Origin: Pseudomonas sp. FP453
GTDB lineage: Bacteria > Pseudomonadota > Gammaproteobacteria > Pseudomonadales > Pseudomonadaceae
Length of the DNA: 64,000 bases
Direction: 5' to 3'
NCBI RefSeq assembly: GCF_030687495.1
Contig: NZ_CP117435.1
Span: 186,001 to 250,000, forward strand
The position numbers were made by a program, and so were the translations under genes. How positions within the stretch are numbered: the stretch's first letter is position 1; every line of letters begins with the position of its first letter. This document shows, piece after piece, positions 34,008-42,943 of the stretch. The notes beneath the pieces were generated by a model. The model was not told where the DNA came from. It worked only from the letters and a program-made list of their open reading frames with translations, and did not search any database.

Positions 34008-34373
34008 ATGCGCGTGCTGTTAGTGGAACATGAATCCGACGAGGCACAGCGGATGGCCCAGGGCTTGAACGAGGCCAGCTACAGCGTGGACGTGGCGGCC
34101 AACGGCATGGCGGCCCAGCGTCTGGTCGAGGACGGCGAGTACGACCTGGTGATCCTCGACGTGATGCTGCCCGGGCTGAATGCCTGGAAATTGCAGCAGG
34201 CGATTCGCCAGAAGGGCGACACGCCGCTGTTGTTCCTGACGACGCCCGGCGGCATTGAAGACCGACTGCGGGGGTTGGAATTGCATGAGGATGACTACCT
34301 GCTCAAGCCGTTTGAGGCCAAGGCGTTGGTGGCGCGGGTGAGGTCGGTGTTACGGCGTGATCGTGGGCGTTGA
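34008..34373 (+). CDS. Stand-alone response-regulator receiver domain
   Basis: 121 residues from ATG 34008. A complete REC domain: acidic residues near LVEHESDEA, phospho-acceptor Asp in YDLVILDVMLPGLNAWKL, Thr in FLTTPGG and Lys in YLLKPFEAKALVARV. It resembles the receiver half of OmpR/heavy-metal regulators but stops right after the domain (RSVLRRDRGR), with no DNA-binding half and no kinase nearby. The next bases are a REP unit, so the missing part is not simply frameshifted away. Confidence 0.85.
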   Translation: MRVLLVEHESDEAQRMAQGLNEASYSVDVAANGMAAQRLVEDGEYDLVILDVMLPGLNAWKLQQAIRQKGDTPLLFLTTPGGIEDRLRGLELHEDDYLLKPFEAKALVARVRSVLRRDRGR

Positions 34374-34385
34374 CCTTACGGGCGC

Positions 34386-34470
34386 CATCGCGGGCAAGCC
34401 CGCTCCCACAGGTGACCGGGTTCCAACCTTGGAATGCAATCAAATGTGGGAGCGGGCTTGCCCGCGATGA
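34386..34470. repeat. REP pair in tail-to-tail order
   Basis: Two GC-type REP units in the opposite relative order to a normal REPIN (CGCGGGCAAGCCCG first, GCGGGCTTGCCCG second), separated by ~35 bp. It lies between convergent genes. Confidence 0.85.
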
Positions 34471-34496
34471 GGCCCTCAAAACCAACACAAATCCAA

Positions 34497-35501
34497 CTAC
34501 CGCAACCCCTCCCGAAACTGCCCCGGCGTCACCCCCGTCCACCGCTTGAACGCCCGGCTAAAACTGCTGGTATCAGCAAACCCCAACAAATGACTGATCT
34601 CCGCCAATGAACACTGCGGATCGCGCAAGTGCAGCAACGCCAAATTCTCCCGGCACTCATTGAGCAACGCATCAAACCGGCAACCTTCATCCGCCAGATG
34701 CCGCTGCAAGCTGCGCAAGCTCAAGTGCAACGCCTGGGCGACCCGTTCCGCGCTCGGCTCGCCATCGGGCAATTGCGCTTCGATCACCCGGCGCACCTTG
34801 CGCTCCCAGGTCAGTGGTTGCAGTTGGGCGAGGGTGCGTTTGAGCACGGTTTCATTGTGCTCGGCCAGCTCGGGGTTGGCGTCGTCGAGGTGGCTGTCGA
34901 AGTCCTGGGCGGCGAATTCCAGGCGGTCTTCCTCGGCGCCAAAAAACACCGGCGCGCGAAACACCGTGTGCCAGGGCTGGGGATCGACCGGCTCGGGGCG
35001 CCGCAAATACACGGCTAAGGGGGCGTAGTCCCGGCCCAGGCGATTGCGGCATGTACGCACATAAATCGCCGCAAAGGCATCGATGGCTTCGAACGCCGGC
35101 GCCGGGCTGCCGGCAGGTTGCAGCATGCGAAAGCGATAGCGTTCTCCATCACCGTCCAAGGTCAGGGTCAGTGCATCACTGACCACCTGGTGATAACGCA
35201 CGATGCGCTCGAACACCTCCCGCAGGCTGCCGCTGGCCACCAGCGCATAACCCAGCGCATGAAAGGTGGTGGGGCTGACAAACCGCGACACCCGCAAGCC
35301 AATCGCCGGGTCGCCGCTGGCCTGCACCGCCAGTTCCCACAGCCGCGTGGTGGCCGACAGCGGGTAGCGCGCATTCGGGTCGTCCATCTGCTGCGGGTCG
35401 AGCCCGGCTTGCGCGCACAGCGCGGCGCTGTCGAGGCCGAGGGCGTCGAGCTGCTTGCGCAGGGCGCGGGTCCAGCTGGCGAGGGAGGTGGGTTCGGGCA
35501 T
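34497..35501 (-). CDS. AraC-family regulator next to a desaturase-like gene
   Basis: 334 residues. An N-terminal arabinose-binding-like domain of the OruR/ArgR-like group (LDSAALCAQAGLDPQQMDDP, then ALGYALVASGSLREVFERIV) is followed by an AraC DNA-binding domain (~240-334: SAERVAQALHLSLRSLQRHL and CSLAEISHLLGFADTSSFSR, ending AFKRWTGVTPGQFR). It is divergent from the desaturase-like gene at 35602 with a ~100 bp gap, so it probably controls that gene. Confidence 0.92.
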   Translation of the reverse strand: MPEPTSLASWTRALRKQLDALGLDSAALCAQAGLDPQQMDDPNARYPLSATTRLWELAVQASGDPAIGLRVSRFVSPTTFHALGYALVASGSLREVFERIVRYHQVVSDALTLTLDGDGERYRFRMLQPAGSPAPAFEAIDAFAAIYVRTCRNRLGRDYAPLAVYLRRPEPVDPQPWHTVFRAPVFFGAEEDRLEFAAQDFDSHLDDANPELAEHNETVLKRTLAQLQPLTWERKVRRVIEAQLPDGEPSAERVAQALHLSLRSLQRHLADEGCRFDALLNECRENLALLHLRDPQCSLAEISHLLGFADTSSFSRAFKRWTGVTPGQFREGLR

Positions 35502-35601
35502 GGCGATTGGCGCTTGCGGTCAACAGGTTGGCGTCCGGGGCTAGCGCCCTGCCAGATCGCGTGGGGCAGGATGGACGCATCAATAACCAGAGGATGGAAG
35601 C

Positions 35602-36696
35602 ATGGACGGTACTTCTGCAAGTCCCCAGCAGATGAACGCGCAACAGCGTTCGGCGCATATCCGTGAAGTGGTGCTGGCCGAAGGCGTGCGCTTGCGCCAG
35701 CAGCATCCGTGGCTGCTGCATCAGGACGCGCTCGGCGCGGGCATCCTGGCGTTTGCGTTGCTCGGCATGGTTGGCTCGGCAGCGCTCTACATCGAGGGTC
35801 ATATGGCCTGGTGGGCGTGCCTGTTGATCAACGCGTTCCTGGCTTCACTGACCCACGAGCTGGAACACGACCTGATCCACAGCATGTACTTTCGCAAGCA
35901 GCGCATCCCCCACCACCTGATGATGGGCTTGGTGTGGCTGGCGCGGCCGAGCACGATCAACCCGTGGATTCGCCGCCACCTGCACCTCAACCATCACAAG
36001 GTCTCCGGCACCGAGACGGACATGGAAGAACGCGCCATCACCAACGGCGAGCCCTGGGGGTTTGCGCGGCTGTTGATGGTGGGCGACAACGTCATGTCGG
36101 CGTTTATCCGCCTGCTGCGGGCCAAGACCTGGAAGCACAAGCTCAGCATCCTCAAGCGCTCGCTGCTGGTGTATGCGCCGCTGGCGCTGCTGCATTGGGG
36201 CGCGTGGTATGTGTTCCTCGGCTTCCACGCGGCCAATGGCATCGCCAGCCTGCTGGGCGCGCCCATCGAGTGGTCAGCCACGACCTTGCAGGTGATGCAG
36301 GTGATCGATATCGCCGCCGTGGTGATCATCGGCCCCAACGTGCTGCGCACCTTTTGCCTGCACTTTGTCAGCTCCAACATGCACTACTACGGCGATGTGG
36401 AACTGGGCAACGTGATCCAGCAGACCCAGGTGTTGAACCCGTGGTGGATGTGGCCGTTGCAGGCGTTCTGCTTCAACTTTGGCAGCACCCATGGCATCCA
36501 CCATTTTGTGGTGAAGGAGCCGTTCTACATCCGCCAGATGACCGCCAAGGTGGCGCACAAGGTGATGGCGCAGATGGGCGTGCGCTTCAATGATTTCGGG
36601 ACGTTTGCGCGGGCCAATCGGCTTGGTTTTCCACCGCCAGCAACGTCTCGATCAACGCCTTCGCCGCAGGCGACAAGCGCGCCCCAGCGCGGCTGA
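35602..36696 (+). CDS. Fatty-acid desaturase-like membrane di-iron protein
   Basis: 364 residues; AGAGGATGG precedes ATG 35602. Several membrane spans and histidine boxes HELEHDLIH (85-93), HLHLNHH (126-132) and THGIHH (~300) mark the fatty-acid desaturase/hydroxylase superfamily. The substrate is unknown. The last ~25 residues (PPPATSRSTPSPQATSAPQR) are Pro/Ser-rich and overlap the end of the convergent LysR gene by 110 bp. Likely regulated by the divergent AraC protein. Confidence 0.88.
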   Translation: MDGTSASPQQMNAQQRSAHIREVVLAEGVRLRQQHPWLLHQDALGAGILAFALLGMVGSAALYIEGHMAWWACLLINAFLASLTHELEHDLIHSMYFRKQRIPHHLMMGLVWLARPSTINPWIRRHLHLNHHKVSGTETDMEERAITNGEPWGFARLLMVGDNVMSAFIRLLRAKTWKHKLSILKRSLLVYAPLALLHWGAWYVFLGFHAANGIASLLGAPIEWSATTLQVMQVIDIAAVVIIGPNVLRTFCLHFVSSNMHYYGDVELGNVIQQTQVLNPWWMWPLQAFCFNFGSTHGIHHFVVKEPFYIRQMTAKVAHKVMAQMGVRFNDFGTFARANRLGFPPPATSRSTPSPQATSAPQRG

Positions 36697-37522
36697 TTAT
36701 CCCGCAGCGGTTGCTCAAGCTGTCGAGGGCGTGGGGCAGGTTGCGCCAGTGCAGCACCTGCAACGCGCCACTGGCGAAGTCATCGACGAAGGCTTCTTCG
36801 GCGCCCAGGCCAATCGCATCGGACTGGCGCACGATGCTCGCCAACGCGGCGAACTGTTCCAGCTCGATGGCGGGGGCAAAGTCGATGCGCCCACTGAGGT
36901 TGGCCAACAGCTTGCGAATGCCCGGCGCGATCAGCGGCGTGGCCAGCGGGTAGCCGAACAGGTCGTTGGTGGACAGGCTGTCCTTGGCCAATAGCGGGTG
37001 CCCGGCACGGCAGAAAAACACGCTGCGCCGGGGCGTGAGGGCCTGGGTCTGGAAGTTCGGGTCGGCTTCGAAGTGACGTACATCGGCGATAAAAAATTCG
37101 ATCTCTTCGCGACTCAGGCTGCGCCCGAGCCGCTCCCAGTTATCCACCTGCAAGGCACTGCGCACCTTCGGGTAGGCGCTGACAAACCGCGCCAGGGCCT
37201 CGGGCAGCAGGTTGACCGCCGCCACCACGTCGCAGCCCAAACGCACTTCGCCGGCGTCGAGTTTGGTCATGCGCGTGACTTCGTGGCTGAGCAATGCCGC
37301 GCCTTGCACCAGGCTCAGGGCATGTTGCAGCACCACCTGGCCTTCCGGGGTGGGGCGCAGCTCTTTGTGGGCGCGGTCCACCAGCACGCAGCCGAATTCT
37401 TGCTCCAGGCCCTGGATGCTGCGGCTGAACGCCGGTTGCGTGATGCCCATGGCGTCGGCGGCGCGCACGAAACTGCGGTGCTCGTTGAGCGCGATGAAAT
37501 AGCGCAGTTGGCGAAGATCCAT
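36587..37522 (-). CDS. LysR-family transcriptional regulator
   Basis: 311 residues from ATG 37522 (MDLRQLRYFIALNEHRSFVR), preferred over 37540. The N-terminal HTH contains RAADAMGITQPAFSRSIQGL; a periplasmic-binding-like effector domain follows (~90-300). It is convergent with the desaturase-like gene and overlaps it by 110 bp. The target is unknown. Confidence 0.9.
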   Translation of the reverse strand: MDLRQLRYFIALNEHRSFVRAADAMGITQPAFSRSIQGLEQEFGCVLVDRAHKELRPTPEGQVVLQHALSLVQGAALLSHEVTRMTKLDAGEVRLGCDVVAAVNLLPEALARFVSAYPKVRSALQVDNWERLGRSLSREEIEFFIADVRHFEADPNFQTQALTPRRSVFFCRAGHPLLAKDSLSTNDLFGYPLATPLIAPGIRKLLANLSGRIDFAPAIELEQFAALASIVRQSDAIGLGAEEAFVDDFASGALQVLHWRNLPHALDSLSNRCGIISRAGARLSPAAKALIETLLAVENQADWPAQTSRNH

Positions 37523-37619
37523 GGGGGGCCCGGCGTCCAAGAGGAGAACCGGGATTTTAAGCGCCGCGCTTATTCCGTCAATGAAGCATGTTTGTTTTAT
37601 CTAGATCTTAAACGCATAA

Positions 37620-38789
37620 CTATAGAGCGGGCGCCGTGCGGTAGGTCGCCGGGCTGAACACCCGCGTGACCACCAGCATCGCCACGGCGGTGACGGCCAG
37701 CACCACCCAGGCGCTGATGAAGTTGCCGTTGAGCTCGCGCAGCCAGCCGGTCATCCACGGCGACACGGCATTGATCAAAAAGCCCACGCCTTGCACAAAG
37801 GCCGCCAGTTGCCCGGCCTGGCGCGGGTCGCGGTGGTGGTCGAGGGTCAGCAGCAGGCTCAGGGCAAAACACGCGCCGAGGCCAAAGCCACACAACGCGA
37901 CCCACAGGTGGGGAAATTGCAGCGGCGCCATGCTCAGGCCCAGATAACCCACGGTCTGCGCCAACAGGCTGATGCCAAGCAACGGCCGCCGGTCGATGCC
38001 GCGTTGTGCCAGCACCGGCATCAGCAGGGCGGCGAGCACCTGGAAGATGGTCATGAACGCCAGCAACGAGCCGCTGGGCAACACGCCCCAGCCCAGCTGC
38101 TGATAGAACGCCGGTAGCCACGCCACCAGGCTCATATAGCCGCAGTTCACCAAACCGAAATACAGCGCCAGCAACCACGCACGACGATTGCGCAGGCCCT
38201 TGAACGCCGGGATCTCCTTGACGCTCTTTGCCGCGCCCAGAGGCAACCAGGCCCACAGCAACAACGCGCCCAGCGCCGGCAACAGCCACACGCCCAGGCC
38301 CGCCTGCCAATCGCCGAACTGCGTAGCCACCAGCGGGCTGAGCAGCGCCGCGAGCCCGCCGCCGGCCATCAGCGAGGCCGAGTACACGCCCATCGCCACC
38401 GGCACGCGGTGCTGGAATTCGCGCTTGATCATCGCCGGCACCAGCGCCTGGATCAGCGCCACGCCGGCACCGCCCAGCAACGCCGTGACCAGCAGCGCCG
38501 CGCCCTGGCCCATCAGCCAGCGGGCGAGGCACGCCAGCAGGATCATCATCAGGCCCAAGGCGATGCCGCGCCGCTCACCCAGCTGCGCCTCGACACGCAC
38601 GCCGACCAACGCCACCAGGCCCATGCAAATCACCGGCAGGCTGGTGAGCAGGGCGCTGCTCTGGAAACTCAGGCCGGTGGCCAGGCGAATCTCGCCGAGC
38701 AACGGGCTGATGGAACTGAGGATCGGTCGCAGGTTGAGGCCCAGCACAATCAGCAGGCCCCAGCCGGCGAGGGATTTATTGAGGGTCAT
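37620..38789 (-). CDS. MFS transporter of the CynX/NimT group
   Basis: 389 residues with about 12 membrane spans. The start GLNLRPILSSISPLLGEIRL is the signature of CynX-type carriers (cyanate, 2-nitroimidazole and related exporters). The cytoplasmic loop after span 2 (RVEAQLGERRGIALGLMMIL) is the MFS motif A region. It is divergent from a LysR gene at 38898, which probably regulates it. The substrate cannot be told. Confidence 0.9.
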   Translation of the reverse strand: MTLNKSLAGWGLLIVLGLNLRPILSSISPLLGEIRLATGLSFQSSALLTSLPVICMGLVALVGVRVEAQLGERRGIALGLMMILLACLARWLMGQGAALLVTALLGGAGVALIQALVPAMIKREFQHRVPVAMGVYSASLMAGGGLAALLSPLVATQFGDWQAGLGVWLLPALGALLLWAWLPLGAAKSVKEIPAFKGLRNRRAWLLALYFGLVNCGYMSLVAWLPAFYQQLGWGVLPSGSLLAFMTIFQVLAALLMPVLAQRGIDRRPLLGISLLAQTVGYLGLSMAPLQFPHLWVALCGFGLGACFALSLLLTLDHHRDPRQAGQLAAFVQGVGFLINAVSPWMTGWLRELNGNFISAWVVLAVTAVAMLVVTRVFSPATYRTAPAL

Positions 38790-38897
38790 GCAGCGCCCTT
38801 GCGGCAGATAAATGAGGCGTGAGTATGGCCAGCGCCGCAGGTATTCTGAAATTAAATATAACCATGAAAACCAGTGGCAAATGGAATGGTGAGTGCG

Positions 38898-39749
38898 ATG
38901 TTCGATCCCGTGTTGTTACGCAGCTTTGTCGCCGTGGTGGAGTGCGGCAACTTCACCCGCGCCGCCGAGCGCCTGCACTTGACCCAATCCACCGTGAGCC
39001 AGCAGATCCGCCGCCTGGAAGACGTCGCCGGCTGCCAGTTGCTCGACCGCGACCAGCGCCATGTGGTCGCCACCGCCGAGGGTGAACGCCTGCTGGCCTA
39101 CGCGCGGCGCATCCTCGCGCTGCATGAAGAGGCTGCCGACGTGTTGATCAACCAGCAAAGCGACGGCGTGTTGCGCCTCGGTGTGCCGGAGGATTTTGCC
39201 GCCGAGCGCCTGATGCCCTTGCTGTCGGCGTTTGTGCTGGCGTATCCCCGGGTGCGCCTGGAAGTCACCAGCGGCCTTGGCCCGGAGTTGCAGCGCCAGT
39301 ACCGCAGCGGTGAATTCGATGTGTTGCTGGTCAAGCAGATGGGCGACAGCGACGACTGCCTGGCGTCCTGGCCGGAACCGCTGTGCTGGGTCGACAGCCG
39401 CAGCACGCCGTCCCTGGGGCGTGATCCGCTGCCATTGGTGGCGTTTCCAGTGGGTGGGCTGTACCGCAATGAAATGCTGCAACACCTGGAAGTGGGCGGC
39501 TGGCGCTGGCGCATCGGCTATTCCAGCGCGAGCCTGGCCAGTGTGTGCTCGGCGGTGGCGGCGGGGTTGGGGATCAGCTTGTTGCCGCGTCGTGTGGTGC
39601 AGGCCGGGCACCGGATCCTTGGCGACGACAGCGGTTTGCCGGCGGTGCAGGGCGTGCGCCTGGCGCTGTATGCACGCAGCGGCTTGGGCGCGGCGGGGCA
39701 GTGTTTGCAGAGCGAGTTGTTCGATTTATGCGCAAACAACCCCCATTGA
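38898..39749 (+). CDS. LysR-family regulator divergent from the MFS gene
   Basis: 283 residues from ATG 38898 (MFDPVLLRSFVAVVECGNFT); ATG 38886 is an in-frame alternative. The HTH reads RAAERLHLTQSTVSQQIRRL. The effector domain includes VLRLGVPEDFAAERLMPLLS. The divergent arrangement with the CynX-type exporter, ~110 bp apart, suggests control of that exporter. Confidence 0.9.
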   Translation: MFDPVLLRSFVAVVECGNFTRAAERLHLTQSTVSQQIRRLEDVAGCQLLDRDQRHVVATAEGERLLAYARRILALHEEAADVLINQQSDGVLRLGVPEDFAAERLMPLLSAFVLAYPRVRLEVTSGLGPELQRQYRSGEFDVLLVKQMGDSDDCLASWPEPLCWVDSRSTPSLGRDPLPLVAFPVGGLYRNEMLQHLEVGGWRWRIGYSSASLASVCSAVAAGLGISLLPRRVVQAGHRILGDDSGLPAVQGVRLALYARSGLGAAGQCLQSELFDLCANNPH

Positions 39750-39807
39750 TTCATGCCTTTGCGGAATATTTTGTATGCCTGCAAAGCATTGAAAAAAACC
39801 GCCTCGG

Positions 39808-39842
39808 CGCCAGGCCACGGAAGACGTGGCCTTGGCGTTTCT
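39808..39842 (+). terminator. Terminator-like hairpin after the LysR gene
   Basis: CGCCAGGCCACG pairs with CGTGGCCTTGGCG (one bulge) around a short A-rich loop and is followed by TTTCT; 58 bp past the stop codon. Confidence 0.7.
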
Positions 39843-39929
39843 GAATGTTTCGTTTATTCAGTTTGGATCTATGTATAACTTTAAAGATTACTTTAAGAGA
39901 TAAGCGTCTGGCCCCGATGATTCAGCCCT

Positions 39930-39962
39930 CGACGGCCTTCCACGCAGGCCCGTCGGTTTTTT
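39930..39962 (+). terminator. Hairpin with U-tract just upstream of tonB
   Basis: CGACGGCC and GGCCCGTCG form a stem with one bulge, followed by GTTTTTT, only 28 bp before tonB. It is preceded by an AT-rich promoter-like stretch (about 39870-39900). It could be the end of a ~60-nt small RNA or an attenuator for tonB. Confidence 0.5.
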
Positions 39963-39989
39963 GGTTTCAAGACCGTAGGGAGTGAATCA

Positions 39990-40805
39990 ATGGGCAATGT
40001 CCAGACCGCCGCCAGTGCACCAGAGGCGCAATGGCGCCAGGCACCGAGTGGTGAGTTGGTCGACCTTGGGCGGCCGCACCGCGCGCCGTTGGGGCAACTG
40101 CGCACGCAGCAAACCCCCAAGCGTTTCTCCAGCCGGCGCGAAGGGATTCTGCTGGGCCTGCTGGTGCTGGCCCTGCACGCTGCGGTGATCTACTGGGTGG
40201 CGCAGAAGCCCACGCCGGTGCTGCCGATCGTGCCGCCGGAAATTCCGCCGATGACCATCGAATTTTCCCAGCCGGCGCCGCCGGTGGTGGAACCGCCACC
40301 GCCCGTGCCGCCGCCACCACCGCCGCCGCCTGTGGTCGAGCCACCGCCACCGGTGGTGGATGAATTGGCCGCCAAGCCGGCGCCGCCAAAACCGATTCCA
40401 AAACCCAAGCCAAAGCCCGTGCCGAAGCCTGAGCCCAAGCCCGCCCCGAAACCGGTCGAGCAACCGCCTGCGCCACCGACACCCGCACCGCCTGCGCCGC
40501 CCGCTCCACCGGCGCCGGCCCCGGTCACACCGGCTTCGGCCAACGCCGCGTACCTGAAGAACCCGGCGCCCGAGTACCCGTCACTGGCCCAGCGCCGGGG
40601 CTGGGAAGGCACTGTGTTGTTGCGGGTACAGGTGCTGGCCAGCGGCAAGCCGGGCGAGATCCAGATCCAGAAAAGCAGCGGTCGCCAGCAACTCGACGAC
40701 GCCGCACTGGCCGCGGTGAAGCGCTGGAGCTTCGTGCCGGCCAAGCAGGGCGACGTGGCGCAGAACGGCTGGGTCAGCGTCCCGATCGATTTCAAGATTC
40801 ACTAA
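39990..40805 (+). CDS. tonB: TonB energy-transducing protein
   Basis: 271 residues. A ~50-residue cytoplasmic extension precedes the single span (~53-71), longer than in classical TonB. Then comes a long Pro-rich region with EP, KP and AP runs (~85-185), and the C-terminal TonB domain (NPAPEYPSLAQRRGWEGTVL, VQVLASGKPGEIQIQKSSGR, ending WVSVPIDFKIH). It couples proton-motive force from ExbBD to outer-membrane receptors. It leads a tonB-exbB-exbD operon. Confidence 0.95.
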   Translation: MGNVQTAASAPEAQWRQAPSGELVDLGRPHRAPLGQLRTQQTPKRFSSRREGILLGLLVLALHAAVIYWVAQKPTPVLPIVPPEIPPMTIEFSQPAPPVVEPPPPVPPPPPPPPVVEPPPPVVDELAAKPAPPKPIPKPKPKPVPKPEPKPAPKPVEQPPAPPTPAPPAPPAPPAPAPVTPASANAAYLKNPAPEYPSLAQRRGWEGTVLLRVQVLASGKPGEIQIQKSSGRQQLDDAALAAVKRWSFVPAKQGDVAQNGWVSVPIDFKIH

Positions 40806-40859
40806 CTATTCGGCTGCGGTGTGTCTCACACGCCGCGACCTGCACAGAGGGAACACATC

Positions 40860-41579
40860 ATGGCATTAGCATCTCCACTTGAATCCATCGAAAGCGCGGT
40901 GATCTGGCTGCTGGTGGTCTTTTCGGTCGCGACCTGGGGCCTGGCGCTGTTGAAGGGCGTGCAGTTCGGGCGGCTCAAGGCGCAGGATCGCAAGTTCCAC
41001 AAACAGTTCTGGGCGGCGTCGAGCCTCGACTCGGCTGCCGAGCTGGCGGAAACCCAACCCGGCGCCGCTGCTCGTGTGGCCCAGGCGGGTTACGCGGCAA
41101 TCCAGGTCGGTGACACCCCGCACGCGGCGGATCTGAGCCAGGCCATCAACCACCAGGACCGCCTCGAACGTGCCCTGCGCCAGCAGATCGTGCGTGAGCG
41201 TCGCTCTCTGGAAACCGGCCTGGCCGTGGTCGCCAGTATCGGCAGCACCTCGCCGTTCATCGGTCTGTTCGGCACCGTGTGGGGCATCATGGAAGCGCTC
41301 AAAGGCATCAGCGCCGCCGGTTCCGCCAGCCTCGAAACCGTGGCCGGGCCGATTGGTGCCGCGCTGGTGGCAACGGGCGTTGGTATTGCCGTCGCCGTGC
41401 CAGCGGTGCTGGTCTACAACTACTTCCTGCGTCGCCTCAAGCTGACCGCCGCCGACCTCGACGACTTCGCCCACGACTTCTACAGCCTCGCGCAGAAAAA
41501 TTCGTTCCGCGTGCTGCTGCACCCGGCGCTGAACAAAACGGCGGCCGGCACCCCGCAAAAAGTGAAGGAGGCGTCCTGA
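40860..41579 (+). CDS. exbB: ExbB proton-channel subunit of the TonB system
   Basis: 239 residues from ATG 40860 (AGAGGGAAC upstream). Three spans: near residues 10-30 (SAVIWLLVVFSVATWGLALL), and two around GLFGTVWGIMEALKGISAAG and LVATGVGIAVAVPAVLVYNY, the MotA/TolQ/ExbB signature. It forms the pentameric channel with ExbD in the inner membrane. Confidence 0.95.
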   Translation: MALASPLESIESAVIWLLVVFSVATWGLALLKGVQFGRLKAQDRKFHKQFWAASSLDSAAELAETQPGAAARVAQAGYAAIQVGDTPHAADLSQAINHQDRLERALRQQIVRERRSLETGLAVVASIGSTSPFIGLFGTVWGIMEALKGISAAGSASLETVAGPIGAALVATGVGIAVAVPAVLVYNYFLRRLKLTAADLDDFAHDFYSLAQKNSFRVLLHPALNKTAAGTPQKVKEAS

Positions 41580-41580
41580 C

Positions 41581-41982
41581 ATGGCCTTCTCCACGCAAGA
41601 CAGCGATGAGGTGCTGAGCGAGATCAACGTCACGCCGCTGGTAGACGTGATGCTGGTGCTGCTGGTGGTGTTTATCGTCACCGCGCCGCTGCTGACCAAC
41701 GCGATCCCGATCAACCTGCCCAAGACCGAGGCCGTTGCCCCGGTGGAGCAGAAGGACCCGCTGGTGGTGAGCATCGACGGTGCCGGCAAAGTGTTTATCA
41801 ACAAGGATGAAATCCAGCCGAACCTGCTGGAGTTCAACCTGCAGGCGGCCAAGGCCAAGGATCCCGATGTGCGGGTGCAACTGCAGGCCGATGACGGCGT
41901 GAATTATGGCGAAGTGGCGCGAGCCATGGCGTCTATCGAACGCGCGGGGATTACCAAGTTGTCGGTGATTACCGCTCGTTAA
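41581..41982 (+). CDS. exbD: ExbD subunit of the TonB system
   Basis: 133 residues, beginning 1 bp after the exbB stop. One span with the proton-carrying Asp in INVTPLVDVMLVLLVVFIVT (residue ~23), then a periplasmic domain ending RAGITKLSVIT. Acts with ExbB; followed by a terminator. Confidence 0.95.
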   Translation: MAFSTQDSDEVLSEINVTPLVDVMLVLLVVFIVTAPLLTNAIPINLPKTEAVAPVEQKDPLVVSIDGAGKVFINKDEIQPNLLEFNLQAAKAKDPDVRVQLQADDGVNYGEVARAMASIERAGITKLSVITAR

Positions 41983-42006
41983 GCTACACAAGCCTCGACA
42001 ATTTTT

Positions 42007-42041
42007 TGGCCGTCTCCTTGGCAGGGTGCGGCCTTTTTTTT
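42007..42041 (+). terminator. Terminator of the tonB-exbBD operon
   Basis: GGCCG and CGGCC arms around a longer loop, followed by T8, 25 bp after the exbD stop. Confidence 0.75.
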
Positions 42042-42089
42042 GCGCGCGATTTAACGAAAACCACCTTTTCCAATTTGGAACAGGGTCAA

Positions 42090-42176
42090 TGTGGGAGCTG
42101 GCTTGCCTGCGATGCAGACAACTCGGTACATCAGGCAAAGCCAGTTGATGCCATCGCAGGCAAGCCAGCTCCCACA
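42090..42176. repeat. REPIN (AT type) after exbD
   Basis: Two inverted CTGGCTTGCCTG-type units with a ~40 bp loop, followed by a partial third unit (GCCAGTTCCCACA, about 42180). Confidence 0.88.
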
Positions 42177-42312
42177 CAAGCCAGTTCCCACAGGTTGACT
42201 CGTTGTGGTTTTGAGTTTTTGGTTATTAATAAATAGCTTCTTATTCCTTAACGAATATAAAACCCGTCCCTATACTGTCCTACAACGTTAAACGCTGCAG
42301 GAGGGCACACCC

Positions 42313-42894
42313 ATGCACAGCGAGTCGATTCGTTATCTGATCGTGCCGGGCTGGCAAGGATCGCCAGAAGATCATTGGCAAACTCATTGGCAGAACAGCC
42401 TGCCCAACAGCGCCCGCGTGGAGCAGGCCGACTGGCTGACGCCGCGCCGCGAAGACTGGGTGGCCGCGCTGGCCGAGGCCATTGCTGCCGACAGCACGCC
42501 GGTGATCCTGATCGCCCATAGCCTGGGTTGCATCACCGTGGCCCATTGGGCGGCGACGGCGCCCGTGCAGTACTTGCGACAGGTGCGTGGCGCCTTGCTG
42601 GTGGCGCCAGCCGATGTCGAACGGCCTGCCTGCTCGCCGGCCCTGCGCAATTTCGCGCCGATTCCTACCGACCTGCTGCCGTTTCCCAGCCAGGTGGTCA
42701 GCTCCGACAACGACAGTGCCGTCAGCGCCCCACGGGCCCTGGAGCTGGCGCGTCAGTGGGGCGCCGAAGCAGGCATCCTCTCGGGCGCGGGGCATATCAA
42801 CGTGAAGTCCGGCCATCAGCGCTGGGAGCAGGGTTTTGCCTACCTCTATCGCCTGCAAAACCGCCTTGAGCACCACGCCCGCCGTAGTGCCTGA
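42313..42894 (+). CDS. RBBP9/YdeN-family alpha/beta hydrolase
   Basis: 193 residues; GGAGGG precedes the ATG. The start YLIVPGWQGSPEDHWQTHWQ and the nucleophile elbow LIAHSLGCITVAHW (Ser) mark the YdeN/RBBP9 serine-hydrolase family. The Asp is probably in SDNDSAV and the His in GAGHINVKSG. Substrate unknown. A homologue follows exbD in other pseudomonads. Confidence 0.9.
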   Translation: MHSESIRYLIVPGWQGSPEDHWQTHWQNSLPNSARVEQADWLTPRREDWVAALAEAIAADSTPVILIAHSLGCITVAHWAATAPVQYLRQVRGALLVAPADVERPACSPALRNFAPIPTDLLPFPSQVVSSDNDSAVSAPRALELARQWGAEAGILSGAGHINVKSGHQRWEQGFAYLYRLQNRLEHHARRSA

Positions 42895-42943
42895 ATATTT
42901 TTCAACGCCCCGTCCCTGAGTGGAGCCGGGGCGGGAGCCTGCC

